Assembly (NCBI GenBank): GCA_039881145.1
Contig: JAYKKI010000038.1
Span: 5,878,501 to 5,942,500, forward strand
Direction: 5' to 3'
DNA length: 64,000 nucleotides
DNA from: Druceiella hillmani
Lineage: Eukaryota; Arthropoda; Insecta; Lepidoptera; Hepialidae
Shown: positions 1 to 13,300 of the stretch, piece after piece
How the letters are laid out: every line of letters starts with the position of its first letter
How positions within the stretch are numbered: the first letter of the stretch is position 1
Program-made: the position numbers and the translations under genes
Notes under the pieces: generated by a model
The model's input: the letters and a program-made list of their open reading frames with translations, nothing else
Database searches by the model: none
What the model was told of the DNA's origin: nothing

Positions 1-230
1 ATTTTACGAAACCCTTTTAATGATTTTTCAGTGATGGTCATTAAATTTATATGACCCTTTTATTATTATAATGCCTATATTTGAATTTGTCCCTTGTTTC
101 AGCATAAGAAATTGTTATGAGCTCAATATAACTGTTGTGTTTATTTGTTTTTTTTTGTAATCAGATTAATTGATTAGTAAAAATTTATGATCAGTAACAG
201 TGAATTAATAGAGATTTCTCTATTTTTTAG

Positions 231-328
231 ATGTTGTGTCCATTGAGAAGACTTCTGAACTCTTCAGGCTAATCTATGATGTCAAGGGACGTTTTGCTAT
301 TCACCGTATCACGCCTGAAGAGGCTAAG
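231..328 (+). CDS. RpS4: RpS4 coding exon (first in window)
   Basis: Begins after a pyrimidine-rich acceptor ending TTTTTTAG. It starts with the last two bases of an Asp codon, so the preceding exon lies outside the window. Encodes the VVSIEKT to PEEAK block and ends AAG before gtaatt. Confidence 0.95.
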
Positions 329-3300
329 GTAATTTAAATACTTAATCACTATATTAGCGTAAAAATCAAATTGACATGTGAATTTGTGATTTTGAAGGAA
401 CTCAATAAAAGACATTTGTAACTGATTTGTTTCTGAACAAGGAATGGAAATTTTAGGAGTTAACATCATTGAAAATTAGAATAAATTTTTAATATTAAAA
501 TGCTCATACACTTTTATCTTTGCAGGTGTTTTATTATTTAATTATACCTGATAAATGTAACACTTAGTTAAAAGTTTATTTTGTCTTTTGATTTCCAATC
601 GATGCGGCAATAATAATTACAATTTTTCTCTGCGGATTCTACTAATAATATTAGATAAAAATACAGGTCGAAAAGTATTTATTTAAATCTACTTGCTAAA
701 ATACACAAAATTATAAGACTATCTGTTTTGTACATATTGTAGGAAATAAAGAAAAAAATACTGGTACAAGTCGAAGTTGTTTCACGCGAATTTGAAAATT
801 GGAAATTTTAGTGGAAGTCGTAGGCAATACTGACAAATTATATACTACACATTAATTACACCGAAAAGGTGCAGAAAAATCTAGAAACATGGTAAATGTG
901 GCCAACAATTTTTAAACTTGTTTGGATACTAAAACGAATCAATCTTGTAGTTAGGAAACCATGAATATGTGGAACTAATTACTAACAAAAAACGTGTGAG
1001 CTGATTTTTATCACAATATATTTGTAGTCATAAAATGTGATGGATTATTAAAATTACAGCCAACTTGTAATCGTCTTGAAAATGAAGCACTTAATTGAAA
1101 AGTGCACCGCATTTTTAAAATCGATGTTTTTTTTGCATAAACAATTATGTGTCAAATTGGGTTTCTTTTTCTTAAACGAAGTGGAACACAGTTCAACAAA
1201 CTCCATTGGTGTAATAAGTCACTGTTTACAACTTGAGTACCAATCAAGCTCTCGAGCGTGATGTGGAATTGGGCGCCGGAGGCCAATAATGCCTAGTGGC
1301 GCGATAGTTGTCTCAAATTCTGAGCTAATGCGCCACGCTTATCAGTAATGAAACATTGTTTACGTGCAGGTGTTGCAAGGGGGGTTTGAAAATTTCAGTT
1401 TTGTATATTGGTGCTTATTTTTTTTAATAAATTAATTTAAAACGAACGATGAGACAAGTGAAGTGACCCCCGCCTTCACCCATTATAGGTTGGCATTCAA
1501 ACTTTTTAATGAATTTAACACATATTATTGTCTTGGCCTTTTATGCTTACGATTAGATTGGTGCATAATCTATATATATATAATTCGTTCATATTTATGC
1601 AGTAATTTTTTTGACAAAATTTTCAATGCGTTCATGTTGACTTTTTGCTGACTTTTTGTTCTTTGTGTTTTTCAGTACAAGCTTTGCAAAGTAAAACGTG
1701 TGCAAATGGGTCCGAAAAATGTACCCTTCCTAACTACACATGACGGCCGCACCATTCGTTACCCTGACCCACTCATCAAGGTCAATGATAGCATTCAGCT
1801 TGAGATTGCTACTGCCAAGATCCTCGATTTTATTAAATTTGAATCAGGTAAATGTTTATACACTCTATTTTTTAATCTTTCTTTATTAGCTGTTAAAGAA
1901 ACATTGCACAAAAAAACAAGTTGTGACTTTGCTGTTTTTGATCCTTTTTAGGGTTCCATATCCCATAAAGATGACTCACTTAAAGTTGAGTTTGTAGTAA
2001 CTTGAAATTTTGCATAGTAGTCAAGCATATTAACCAATGTACGTCTCCGTAGCTAACACTCGGAAATGTTTATATGGAAATTTTAGGAGGGGCAAATTAA
2101 GTACTCAATAGAATGTTTTAAAATTTCATACATATTGTAGGTGTGCCATTTCAAAGGGCTAGTTATAAGGATCCCGAAACATCTTATTTCAGGTAGTACA
2201 TCTTCAGAAATGTACTGAAAATAGGCATCACTCTGTTTCTTAAACTATTGAACCTAAAATTATGAAAAAAACAGCGTTTTTACGAGCCTATGGAAAGGTT
2301 CTAAGAAAACTAAAACAATGATTCTAGTTTTTCGATAATATATATGTCCGTGTCTACTTAACTTAATGCACTAGAAAGTTCATACTAGTGTTGACTAATG
2401 ACAAATATAGTAATTTCATCTCAAATGCGGTCTTATTGATTGTTGGAAACTATTAGTAAAAAATCTCTAAAAATATTTCTAATAACACTGTATTATATAA
2501 AAAATATCTTTAGAAATTATAAGGATTTCTGTCAATTTTAGCTGTAAAAAAATAAAGGATATGAGCATTTCATAATAAATGGCAATTAATGCTTATTGCA
2601 CATCTCATGCGATCGTAAGTCCACATATATTTGTAATAGAGTCCTCTCACAACAGAATTACGTTGTACATACTAGTGAAGTATTTGGTCACCGATATGTC
2701 AACAATATTTTACGATACTCAGCAACTAAAAATATTCAAATTGTATATACGTACTCAGTATCTCAAAATATTCATATCGCCTAAGTCTTTTATAAATAGA
2801 TATCAATTAAAAGTGAATTATGCAAGTTAAACTCAAGAAAACATCGCAAAATCGAACAAATCACACGCGCACGCAGCAAGAAAATATTGGGTAGCCTTGA
2901 TCGTACCCAACATCTGCGGGGGACATTAAATTGGCGGGGGGAGGTGAGTGTCGCTTCTTTACGCAGTATTAGTATTCTTTGCTATTAGCAAAGAATACCT
3001 ACACATGTTTGTTATACCCTTGATCGTACCCAACATCTGTGAGGGACGTTAAATTGGCAGGGGGAGTGGAGTGTTGCTTCTTTATACAGTAAATAGCAAA
3101 GAATCCGTTGCTAATAGAGTCTTTGCTAATAGCCCATGTTGTAATACAACGAAACCTAGGTTGTGGTAAAGAATTTAAAAAAAGTAGAAATTATATTACA
3201 TTACGTAGTTTCATTTAATTGTGAATAATGAATTTCTACAAAATTAATGTCAAATGTATTCAATATTTATTAGGTAATCGAAAATTTCAGGAAACTTATG

Positions 3301-4762
3301 CATGATCACCGGAGGTCGTAACTTGGGACGTGTGGGCACTATTGTGTCCCGTGAAAGACATCCTGGGTCATTTGACATTGTCCACGTCAAGGATTCTCAG
3401 GGACACACGTTCGCCACTAGGTATTGTATTTATAAATGGTAATAAATGTAACAATAGGTATATGATAGAAAGGTTATTTCTAATCACTTTTAATGCAAAA
3501 TAGTTGTATTGTAATAAGGATGCTAATTTTGTGATACATTACTGTGTATTAAATGTAGTGGTTTATATATCAATCATTACAATTATTGAGAAGTCACCTG
3601 AGTAGTATAGAAGAGTGAAAACTGTAAATGAGTGTACGTGTACGTTCGCTGCACTCTACTTGGAAATAGTTTATAAAAACTATTGAAATTATTATAAAAA
3701 TGACACTATCCTGAACATATCATGTGTGGAGAATAAAATACTAATACATGTAAAAAAATTGTTTATATATTTATTTGTATTTCATATGAGTACATTGTAA
3801 TAAATTATGGGAAACTTGTTATAATCTAATTTACTATCACAACATAACACCAATGCAGAGGAGACTGGCGATAACTGATCTGGCATTATAGAAATAGAAT
3901 ATAATTTTTAAAAATCGAATATTTTTAGAACATTAAAAACGATACAATTTTGTGATTAAAATGAAATACGATTTGTAATCGTAATACATAAAAGCGTTCT
4001 TTCTAAGTGTGTGTGCATATATATTTTGAATATATCAAAAATTAGTACATAAGGATTAAAAATAAAAATGAAATACGAAGTACATAATGACTTTTTAGAA
4101 AAGAATATAAAAATCTAACCAATATGGATAAATGGAGAATGCAATGAGGTACAATTTGTACTTTGTTTCATCTCGATGGTACAAGGAGATGCGTAGAAAT
4201 AGCATTTACAAAACTGTTATGAAAAACAAACCTGAATTGATATAAAATACAAGATATCTCATTTTTATTATTGACAATTTAAAGAACACTATTAGGAGTT
4301 TATTTTGACATTTTCATTATACAAGAGTATCTTATTGTAAGACCTGGGCCCAACACTATTTTAACTTTTGTCCGGTCTTTATTTTAAAAATAAGCTGATG
4401 GCTCTGTTAATGCTTGTCTCTAAAAATGACTTATTGAAATGAATCTTGATTTAGTCTTTTTTTATACGCACTCTCAAATTAAGGACAATTATAATTTAAT
4501 GAGACTATGATCGGTATTTTACTTCATATAATTGGTAACAAAGTAGATATTTATTACTAGGCATTTACTTATTGACTTCCATTTCAATGAGCTACAAAAT
4601 TTGTTAAAAATACACATAATTTATGTTTAATACAGGATGAATAACGTTTTCATCATCGGCAAGGGAACGAAGCCATACATTTCGCTGCCACGTGCCAAGG
4701 GTGTCAGGCTGACCATTGCTGAAGAGCGTGACAAGAGACTTGCCGCGAAAGCGTTCCAATAA
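231..4762 (+). CDS. RpS4: 40S ribosomal protein S4 (eS4), 3' four coding exons
   Basis: Structural protein of the small cytosolic ribosomal subunit. Four exons (231-328, 1676-1847, 3291-3420, 4636-4762) join in frame to give the C-terminal 175 residues and a TAA stop. The family is about 263 residues, so roughly the first third (N-terminal domain and most of the S4 RNA-binding domain) lies left of the window. Recognisable blocks are [34 protein letters not shown], a KOW-type stretch around NLGRVG and RERHPGSFD, and the ending [14 protein letters not shown] followed by a divergent AFQ. All junctions are GT/AG with phases that keep the family sequence unbroken. The introns are 1.2-1.45 kb, and the second carries repeat insertions. 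I looked for C/D-box snoRNAs in the introns, which are common in ribosomal protein genes, and saw no convincing one. Confidence 0.97.
1676..1847 (+). CDS. RpS4: RpS4 coding exon
   Basis: Acceptor ttttcag, then TAC AAG CTT TGC. Encodes YKLCKVKRV through DFIKFES plus the first base of a Gly codon. The donor is gtaaat. Confidence 0.96.
2889..3265. repeat. Composite repeat insertion in RpS4 intron 2
   Basis: Two direct copies of a ~75-bp unit start near 2895 and 3020, with the shared words ttgatcgtacccaacatctg and cgcttctttac / tgcttctttat. A perfect 12-bp stem (2972-2983 with 2987-2998) lies between them. From about 3140 to 3265 the sequence matches the right half of the inverted repeat at 44471-44625. 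It is probably a non-autonomous mobile element, unnamed. Confidence 0.75.
3291..3420 (+). CDS. RpS4: RpS4 coding exon with KOW motif
   Basis: Acceptor atttcag. Completes the Gly codon and encodes [15 protein letters not shown] to HTFAT plus two bases of an Arg codon. The donor is gtattg. Confidence 0.96.
4636..4762 (+). CDS. RpS4: RpS4 terminal coding exon
   Basis: Acceptor tacag. Completes an Arg codon, encodes [10 protein letters not shown] to RLAAKAFQ, and stops with TAA at 4760-4762. Confidence 0.96.
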
Positions 4763-4776
4763 GCATATTTTTATCT

Positions 4777-4782
4777 ATTAAA
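4777..4782 (+). terminator. RpS4 polyadenylation signal candidate
   Basis: ATTAAA, a common variant signal, starts 15 bases after the RpS4 stop. An A-rich run follows. No better AATAAA is seen close by. Confidence 0.55.
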
Positions 4783-7059
4783 CTGTATGAAAATTAAAAA
4801 AAAACAAACATAGATTGTTGTTTAATTGCAATGAGAAAAACCTTGTGGAAAAATGTATGAAGTAATATAAGAGATGAGTGGCATTAGCGGATATATTTTT
4901 GAAAATTGCTTAGTAAAAATGTGCAAAGAATTATCCCTGAAATGGCTGCAGCTGTATTAATGATTACAATGTTTTTTCATTGTTTTTTATTTTTCAATTA
5001 TTTAGGAACCTTATAGATAACAAAAACAAAATAAGTAAAGATTATTATTATTTTTAGGAAATAAATTCAGCAATATTACGAATTCAGTCACATGACAGTA
5101 AAAACCAATCAAAGTTTTGTCACACCTTACAAAATACATGTTTTTATTAACATTTTTGTGTACAAACCAGTTTATTTTCTTAATTTTACATTTTTAACAA
5201 TTTTTATCAAGTTGATACAGTTGCCCTCTATTACACTTTAAAATATAAGTACAATTTGCAATCAAATTGGGTTTTAGCAATGCAAACAGTAGTAACTTGC
5301 CAAAATTTTGATTTCTGGTCGATTTTTCCCATGAAATGGTGACTTCTGTTCATTAGAATTTTGGAATGTTATAACTTAATGAAAAATGAACTACGTATTT
5401 TACACTTGTGGTGTATTACAAGTGTAAAATATGTATTATAAGTTGAAATAATTGGTTTCGTAGTCGGTTACTGTTTGTTTTTAAAAGGTAATTGACATTG
5501 TTTTTGAAGTTAGATTTGTGAAATATAAACAAATCCAAAACAAATTAACCTCAACTTACACATTATTATTTTATCAATAAATTTGTAAAAATAGTGATTG
5601 CAAAATTCATCAGCATTGCTTAAGATTTGGAAATAGATTGAGTGTGAGTCATATTAATTTGTGATTAAGTGTATTATCTCTGAGCCACGACACCAATATA
5701 TTTCTATAGAAAACTCAAATTGAAGTCATTGTTGTAAGACAGGACCACAACCATAATGATTTTGTAGTGAAAACACAGATTATCGAATAGATACTTCAAT
5801 TGCAAATGAATACATGAAAATGATCTTCACAAAAATACATTCTTCAACTTGTAGATTCATTGGTTTAAAACTTATTGTTGCTTAAATATGAAAGTGGCAT
5901 TACTGAAAAAGTACAAATATTACAGTATGTGCATTTACAGCTTTTAATTTTATTAAAATTTGTTTTTCTTTTAAAGCTAGACATTAACATATATGTATTA
6001 TATATCATTTATGAGGGTGAAGATGGTGTATTTATTTTAAATATTTTTTATTAATGAGGCAATTCTAGAAAGAAATGTTATTTTTCACATAAATAAAAAA
6101 ATATTGCGACACTGATTTTTTAGAAAATAATATGATTATGAAAAAAATAGTTTTATTTTAATAAATTGTTTTCAAACATCGAGGTATTAAAGTAAAGTAT
6201 TTCCACTTGAAATTACAATCATCAAAACTTTACCCTAACTATATTTGATAAATCATTGGCAATAATATTGAGATCAATGATATCAAACTTAAATCTACTC
6301 ATTTTATTTGAATAAGAACATAAAACTATAAAATTTTAACAGAAATTGAAGATGTTCATTTCATAGAAAAGTATACTATCTAGTTATGACATTTTTAATA
6401 CAAATTATTGGACAAATCAGTAAGTCTTAGAACTAAAATGTTAGCCTCTTTTTGATTATTATTTCTAAAAAACTAATATTGCCCCTTCTATAAAAAATAT
6501 ACATGAATTCTTCTATAAGCAATTTACTTTTGAAATATTTTAATATTCAAAAAAAAATTACAAAGTTCAAACTCAATAGATAAAAAAATATTTTATCAGA
6601 ATTTTTAATATAATAAAATTTTATAAAATCTAAACCAAGTAAAGTTTTTGTAAAACCTGGGAATTATATCTTTATCTATAAGACTTTGTTACAGTTAGAT
6701 GCACCCAATTTTGATGAGTCAAGCAGTTGTAATTTAGTACACAAGTTCATTTTTTTCTTAGTGATTCGAATTTTGATTAGGAGGACAGTTTTAAATTTAT
6801 TTTTTTTATAAGAATACTTGTAAAAAAATTGTTCATTAAACTCTTTTCCACTCTGATAACATTGATATCTCCCATATTAACATCTTTATCTTCATTCATT
6901 CTGTAATTTCCTCCAACATTGATTTTTTTAATGTCAAAAATTTCCTTTCCCGATTTCCTTTTTTGTTTTACTGATCCGTACGTAAATAGGTGCAGATTTC
7001 AGGTATTTTCAAATATTACGTGCAACAGTGGAATATGCTGAGTCTCCCTCATTTTGTGA
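4783..7059. other. AT-rich intergenic sequence 3' of RpS4
   Basis: No gene is recognised. The one structure of note is a perfect inverted repeat (5396-5409 with 5418-5431, 8-nt loop). The rest is low-complexity AT-rich DNA. Confidence 0.6.
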
Positions 7060-7960
7060 GTGACCGTTTATAAGAAATTTATAGGTGATGAGACTTTTCT
7101 AAATTTGTTACAGCATAGATATACATCACAATCATTTTTAGTTTTTTTGCTGACCACAGCATTTGTCACTGTGAAATATTATTTCAAAATCTTTTTTAAA
7201 TTTTTGCTTGTAAACTTCTTAAATAACTTAAAATGCATGGTCCTATTTTATTGACTCCTCTTAAACCTTCCCCTTCATGCCAGACGTAGCAGTTTAGTCT
7301 TTAGATCCAAGTTCGTAAATAGTAAAGTTCAGAACATTAAGTTTTCATATGTAATAAAAATTGGAAACATCACCTTTTGGGCACGGAATTACGGCTTGCA
7401 CATCATAGACGGCAGTTATATATTTTTCATTTGCATTTTCTTTATCCAGCTCTTTTTCTTCGAGATGAGAGTCATATTTGGTTTTTAACTGATCTTTATC
7501 TTCTGTATTGTTATAAACTGCGCCCTCCTCATATTGGTCCTTTTTTGGAGTCCAAAAAGAAATATTGCACTATTTATTAAATAAGCTATAATATTTGATA
7601 ACTAGCATAATGTACTATAATATTTGATAACTAGCATGAGGAGCGTTTTCTGACTGACATTTTGTTACATAGTCCCTATGTAATTGTGCAACAGAGGAAG
7701 AGGCTCGTATTAACTCGACAATAATGACTTTCAATTCTAGGTATAGGCCCTATATGTTTTTTAATCCCATCAGTAACTGCAGTATCAACCTTATTGTATT
7801 TCTCACACTTCCCTCTTTTATCATCTTTCAGAAAACCTCCAAATATCGAGTTTTTTCATTGTAATTACTGTTCTTATTGATCTGTCGAATATGCCCAGGG
7901 TATTTAAAAATATTCTCACACACTCGAATATTTTCCCTTTCTACTTCAAAATGAAATGCA
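7060..7960 (-). pseudogene. Degenerate transposase-like reading frame
   Basis: The minus strand shows broken but protein-like blocks. One block reads about GKCEKYNKVDTAVTDGI then IPRIESHYCR (about 7690-7830). After a frame change comes AQLHRDYVTKCQSENAPH (about 7620-7690). The order of a PR-ESHYCR block followed by a basic LHRDYV block resembles an uncharacterised insect transposon-borne protein family that I cannot name with certainty. Several stops and frameshifts make it a fossil. A direct duplication of 23 bp (7586-7608, 7615-7637) sits inside it. Confidence 0.45.
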
Positions 7961-7988
7961 TCGTTATAGTCTTTTCTAGTACTTCTAT

Positions 7989-8046
7989 CGTGAATTTATC
8001 GATACTTGGATTTTATTACAGTTACATATGTATTGATAAATTCACG
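7989..8046. repeat. Inverted repeat, 17-bp arms
   Basis: The arms at 7989-8005 and 8030-8046 are complementary apart from one mismatch, with a 24-nt loop. This could be a small foldback element or a hairpin RNA. Nothing shows transcription. Confidence 0.6.
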
Positions 8047-8879
8047 TTGCTTCTCTAATCTCCCAACTTCCCAGTAATTCGTAAAAATAATTTAACACTT
8101 TCTAATCTTGTTGTATAACATTTCAGATTAAATTTATCAGTATATATAGGTTATATTTGTCTTTCCTTCATTTCTTTTCGAAAATGCAAAATATATAATT
8201 TAAATGTTTGATTTATGGAAAAATATAATTTTTTTGGGTAAAATAGATATTAAGTAAAATATTAACCAGTTTCCCAAATTTAGTCAACTAGCCTATGGTA
8301 GCAGTTGGGTATTTGACTAATTTTTTTATTTTATAAATTATAATTTAGAGACACAGGCTGATAAAAAACAATTTTTGGTAAATCTTAAAAATTTACGCCT
8401 CCTCTGCCTGCCTGCCTGGAATTGTCCTAAACTTATTAACATCAAATATGTTTGTCATCACCAGAGGCGAACCTTGACTTTGGGGAGCTGTGGGCTAACA
8501 CTACTTGGGGGCTCACCTAATTAATCAAATTAATTGTAGTTTTGTCAAAAAATTGTTTTCCATAATAAATAATGTATAGGAAGGTACAGCAAAAAGAAAT
8601 AGGACAATAATATATTAATTATTTATTTAATATGACTTAGGTACACAAACTGATACTCTAAGCCATCATCGCAAAAGAAATAACATGTTTGTGCATTTTT
8701 AAAAGAAAATACAGTTAAATATTTTTCAAATGAATAACATAAAATATTTTTCAAAAGAAATAACAGAAATAAAATGTGTGTGCATTTTTGCACTGCAAAT
8801 TCCTTTATTTGCTGATCACATTATAAATCCTTGGTTAAATCACAATTTATGGAAAGAACTAATAAATGATTCAGTTGAT

Positions 8880-10300
8880 TGTTCGAATTTGTTGTCCTAT
8901 GTTTGTTGTCTATAGACGACATCCTGGAGAAAGAGCGCTCCGCATTGGCAGCATTAAAATCAACTTATCCGATGTTTAGTGCGTCTCTTTTAAATTTTTC
9001 TGTGCCGTATACGGAGACTTTATTTGTAGATTTATCTGAAACTTAAAATAATGCTTCTCTTACTGATGCTACTGTATTCTGTTCCCACATTAGTACTTAA
9101 TTGTTTAGCTTTCTCTTCGTATCCTTTAGTTTCTGATCTGATTGGATTTGCATGTTGCTGATGAATTCTTTTAGTGACAATTAACTTGTCGCCTTCACAA
9201 ATATCTAAACCAGGGGTCGGTAATTTTTTGTTAACTAAAGTGAATCTCTCTAAAATTTCTTAATTTCTCTAAAATGAGAGGTGGTATCTGACTTAAATTT
9301 TGCTTTTGTTTCATGACTTAGCAGTTCCCGTCTATGGGTCGAAGAAGAAAAGAAAACATATATTTTTTTAAAAAGTTCACCATTTCATTTGCAACCTTAA
9401 CGGATTCTTCACCAACTAGGTTAGGAGAATGTGCAGCACATGGCACATAAGCCACGTATTTATTTTTTTTTTTGTTTTATTTTGTTGTGCTTGTACACTA
9501 TTTTATTGACTCGCCATATTAACAGCATTGTCGAAAGATTGCCCCCTACAATTATCCAGTAGGAGTTCATTTGTGTTTAAAAAAAAGTTTTCTAGAGTAT
9601 TAAATAAAAATAATGACTACTAATTAGAATCAATGATACATATCTTTCATACACTTTACAATAGCAAGTCTGATCAGATCTGGGGTTGAATCCATTTCAA
9701 TTGAATAGTATTTTGTGTCGTCGTTATTTATTTGAGCTCTGATTTGTTTAATTATCTGTTTGTCCATCACCTCAATTATTTCTTCATATACTGTTTTCGC
9801 TAAGTCTGACATAGAGGTTTTGGTCGCAGTTCTCGTTCAATATGTTCTCGAATGAATGGGTGATTATGTGGAGGACTTCCTCAGAACCTCTGATTGCTAA
9901 GCCCCTTATACTCAAAAATATTACCGCTACAATAACCCATTTTAGGACATTGTGATAATATTCTGTTTCGTTCCTAAGTTGCTTCTGAAGCTGTTAGTCT
10001 AAGACAGACTTATTTTCTTTCCGTGTTAACCACACTAACATTGAGTTCCTATGTTCTTTACAATTTTCTTGATTTTCTAAACAAGTTCCTATGAATTTAC
10101 AATCGGAAAATCCGGTTGTGTATTGAGAAGGAGTTTTAGAAAAAAGTTTGGAAATCAAACATAAAACACTACCAACACTGATTGAATAACGTAACCAAGA
10201 TCTTTCAAGTAATTGGCGTTTTTTCTTTTTCTTAGCGAAATACCTATTTGAAATGACCTGTTTTGTTCTTTATATTTCTTTATTGTAGCAGAATCTTTAT
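8880..10300 (-). pseudogene. hAT-type transposase remnant (ZMYM1/DUF4371-like)
   Basis: Minus-strand blocks in the order expected of this family: LAKTVYEEIIEVMDKQI and YYSIEMDSTPD (9630-9812), then CAAHSPNLVGEESVKVANEM (about 9385-9445), and a C-terminal NAERSFSRMSSI-like dimerisation block (about 8900-8960). Stops and frameshifts separate the blocks, so it cannot encode an active transposase. The DSTPD block holds the first acidic residue of the family. The upstream part (about 9830-10250) can be read as related but heavily mutated sequence. Terminal repeats were not found. Confidence 0.75.
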
Positions 10301-13300
10301 TTTGAAAGTCAGTTATTTCATGTTAATAAAATCATTATTTAGTGATACTGCACAAAAGCCCGCGTCAACATATTTCTCAACCTCAATATTTACTATATCT
10401 TCTTCTGTATTGGTGTTGTTGTCGTCTTACTGAACAACAATATCTTTCTCGGAAGAATCAGAGAGTTGCTGTCAGTCAAGATGTACATTTTCATCACAAG
10501 TATTTTTTTCTTGGTTTTGCGATATTCCGCTCACTTCGTTTAGATTATTTTTAGCTACGCCTTCTCCCCAAATAATTTTCCTTATTTTTCGAAGAATTTT
10601 GTTTGCTTATTTTTGGTTATATTTTTTGTTTATTATTCGGAGAAGTTCAGTAAATCATACTTTTCAGTTTATTAGAAAACATCATTTTTTTATTACAACT
10701 GTCACCAATAGATAATTAGCATACAAAGCGTTATAATTTTGTATTAATTGTTTTTTTATTTATGATCTAGTAAATAAATGACTAAAAATATCCGCAGGTA
10801 ATTTGGAAGCACATTCTATACATACCCGTTTACATACTTATATAAAGTCAGTTGATAAATATTATGAAAACGTTTCGCAATAGCAACTGTCGCTAAGTGT
10901 CGGAATTTTACATTTGAAGTATGAAACCTCGGGCAGTCAGGTAAAACAAAACATCGTGACTTTCCTGATCTTCCTAATAAATAGGGCCCAGAGCCAGATT
11001 GATTGGATCTTAGCTCTTGTTTCTTTATACTTAAAGCAGGCAATCTTACCTTATCACGATTGCTTTCGCCGATGCTGGAAACGCGAAGGCGAACGCGAGC
11101 GCGAAGGCGAAGGCGAAGGGAAGGCGAAAGGGAAGGTGAAGGGGAAAGGGAAAGGGACGGGAAAGGGGAAGAAAATCTATACTAAATCTAATACCATGAA
11201 ATAAGCAATTTCACGTTTCTATGGGAAACTCAAAATACACCGAGTAGCGCTCGGTCACCCGGTACTGTTTGATTAATTTTTAAAGTAGGTAAGAGTAATT
11301 GGAAACGGCATTTTTTGTAAAGGTAAATAAAACAGGAAAGCATAACGTAATTGAAGATGATTTAATAATATTTGGTATATAACCTTTGAATTGTATTGTG
11401 GCAGAGTTGTCGAAAATTCGAGTTTTTATGTGGTCAGATAGAATTTAAATATGATCCTGAATGAGTTAATATTTTTCTATGCATTGGTATCTTTCTAATC
11501 ATGCACATTACCAATTTTGCACCATAGTAGTAAACAAATATATAAAATAAACTAAAATAATATAAAACAGGAGAACAGGGTAAACTATTATAGAAAACAT
11601 ACCGTAGATATGTATCTGTATCTAGAAGGAGAGTATTACAACATTATAATTTCTTTGAGATAAATTTTCTCTTTTTAAATCTTTACGTCAATCATGAAGT
11701 ATATATCGGTTCTTGCATAATCGTCTTACCGACGCCGACAACTACAAGTACGCAACCTCCCTATACAGTGAATAAATTAAAACTGATTGGCGCAGAATGA
11801 AGTTGAGATAATTAAGCTACCTTAATTTTGAATAATTCCTGACATAACTGACATGTAGTGTAGTGCCATTGTATCTACCAATTGTAATTGCTTTTTGTTA
11901 TATAAAAATAACGTTTTTATTACTTTACATAAATTCTAACCTATTATCATATAAATATATATATATACACGAGAACAATTTTTTTAACTTAGTTAAAAAT
12001 AATAAAATAAGTAAAGCCACAACAAGATTACATCTACGGTCGCATACAGTCAGCCATGTGACTTACGAAGTAGCTTCGTTTAGTTGTAGTAGATGGCGCA
12101 CGTGAATTGGTGTTGTGGTTTTCTATTTGGTTGATGTTCCTTTGACAGTATCTTGATATTTAGATCAATGTAATTGATAAGTTAATTTTACTGTATTTTT
12201 TGGGTTTTATATAAAAAAAATTATTGGTGACGTCGTTGCACCGGTGCAACAGTAGTACAGCACGCTTGATGGCATTATTGCGTAAGTATTGATAACATGA
12301 GATAAAAGTTTTCACGCTTTAAAGCAGTTCAATTTACGTAATAGTTCTACAGTAAAGTAATGACATGAAAGTAAATAGTCGATATGTTTTTCGTTAATTT
12401 TCTAAGGTAGATTAAAAAAATAAATTTGTTAAAGAAAAAACTCTTAAGTATTTGTTTGAATAACTTATACGACTAATGAATAAAGGAATAAAATACAATT
12501 TTGAAAGAAAATAAAATTTTGTTTTAGAAAAAAGTAATTATACGTATGTGCACATCGAGGTGAACAACTTTTGTTTTACAACTCATGGCAATTCTCGAAA
12601 AAGACTAAATGTTGAAATTGTGAATGCTTCATATTTTGCCCTTTACATAAATTTTAAGTCTAAAATGAACAGGTTGTCTTTTTTAAATGCATGCTGTTAG
12701 ATATCCTAAAACACCTCTATAAAGGACCTCTATAAAGAGGATAGCCGCGGGATGGAAGAAAAAGTTTCATACACAAGGACATAATTTTGATATAAATGAA
12801 TCCGGAGAAGATAGTTCTACCCATAAGCAGTTCCAATTTTTATTCAAAAGCAATACTAAATTTTTGCCGGCCATGCCATCGATGAAAAGGTAAAATGTCT
12901 TAGCAACGATTGAATTGGAAAGCATTTTGATGGCTAGGTAGATTTAGGAACTGGTTTAAGTGATGACTATGTGGCAGAAGAGAGAACTCAAGCTCTAAGT
13001 TCTAGAACTCAAGCTCTAAGTTTTGACAAGAACAAAATTGTCATCAACGCTTTAAATCATGGTATAATTCACAACGATATTTGATTGCATTGACTTCTAT
13101 CAATATGGAGATACTCTTTCAATGAATTTTGTAACCAATTTAACTAAAGCGGTAGTGGAGAAGTACGTGTTCGTTTATTTATCAAAACATCGTAATTCCA
13201 TAATATAGGACAAGCAACAAGTATATCCTATATGTTTTCTGAACTGCGCCTACTTCATTAGTGTTTATTCTGAAGTTTTTCATTAGTGCTTATTTTGGTC

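Noticed and set aside
329..4635. Possible snoRNAs in RpS4 introns
   Set aside because: Ribosomal protein introns often host them, but no TGATGA...CTGA pair at suitable spacing with flanking complementarity was seen by eye.
11003..11204. Overlapping charged open frames (Arg/Glu/Gly/Lys repeats)
   Set aside because: Produced by the purine-rich minisatellite; no start context or conserved sequence.
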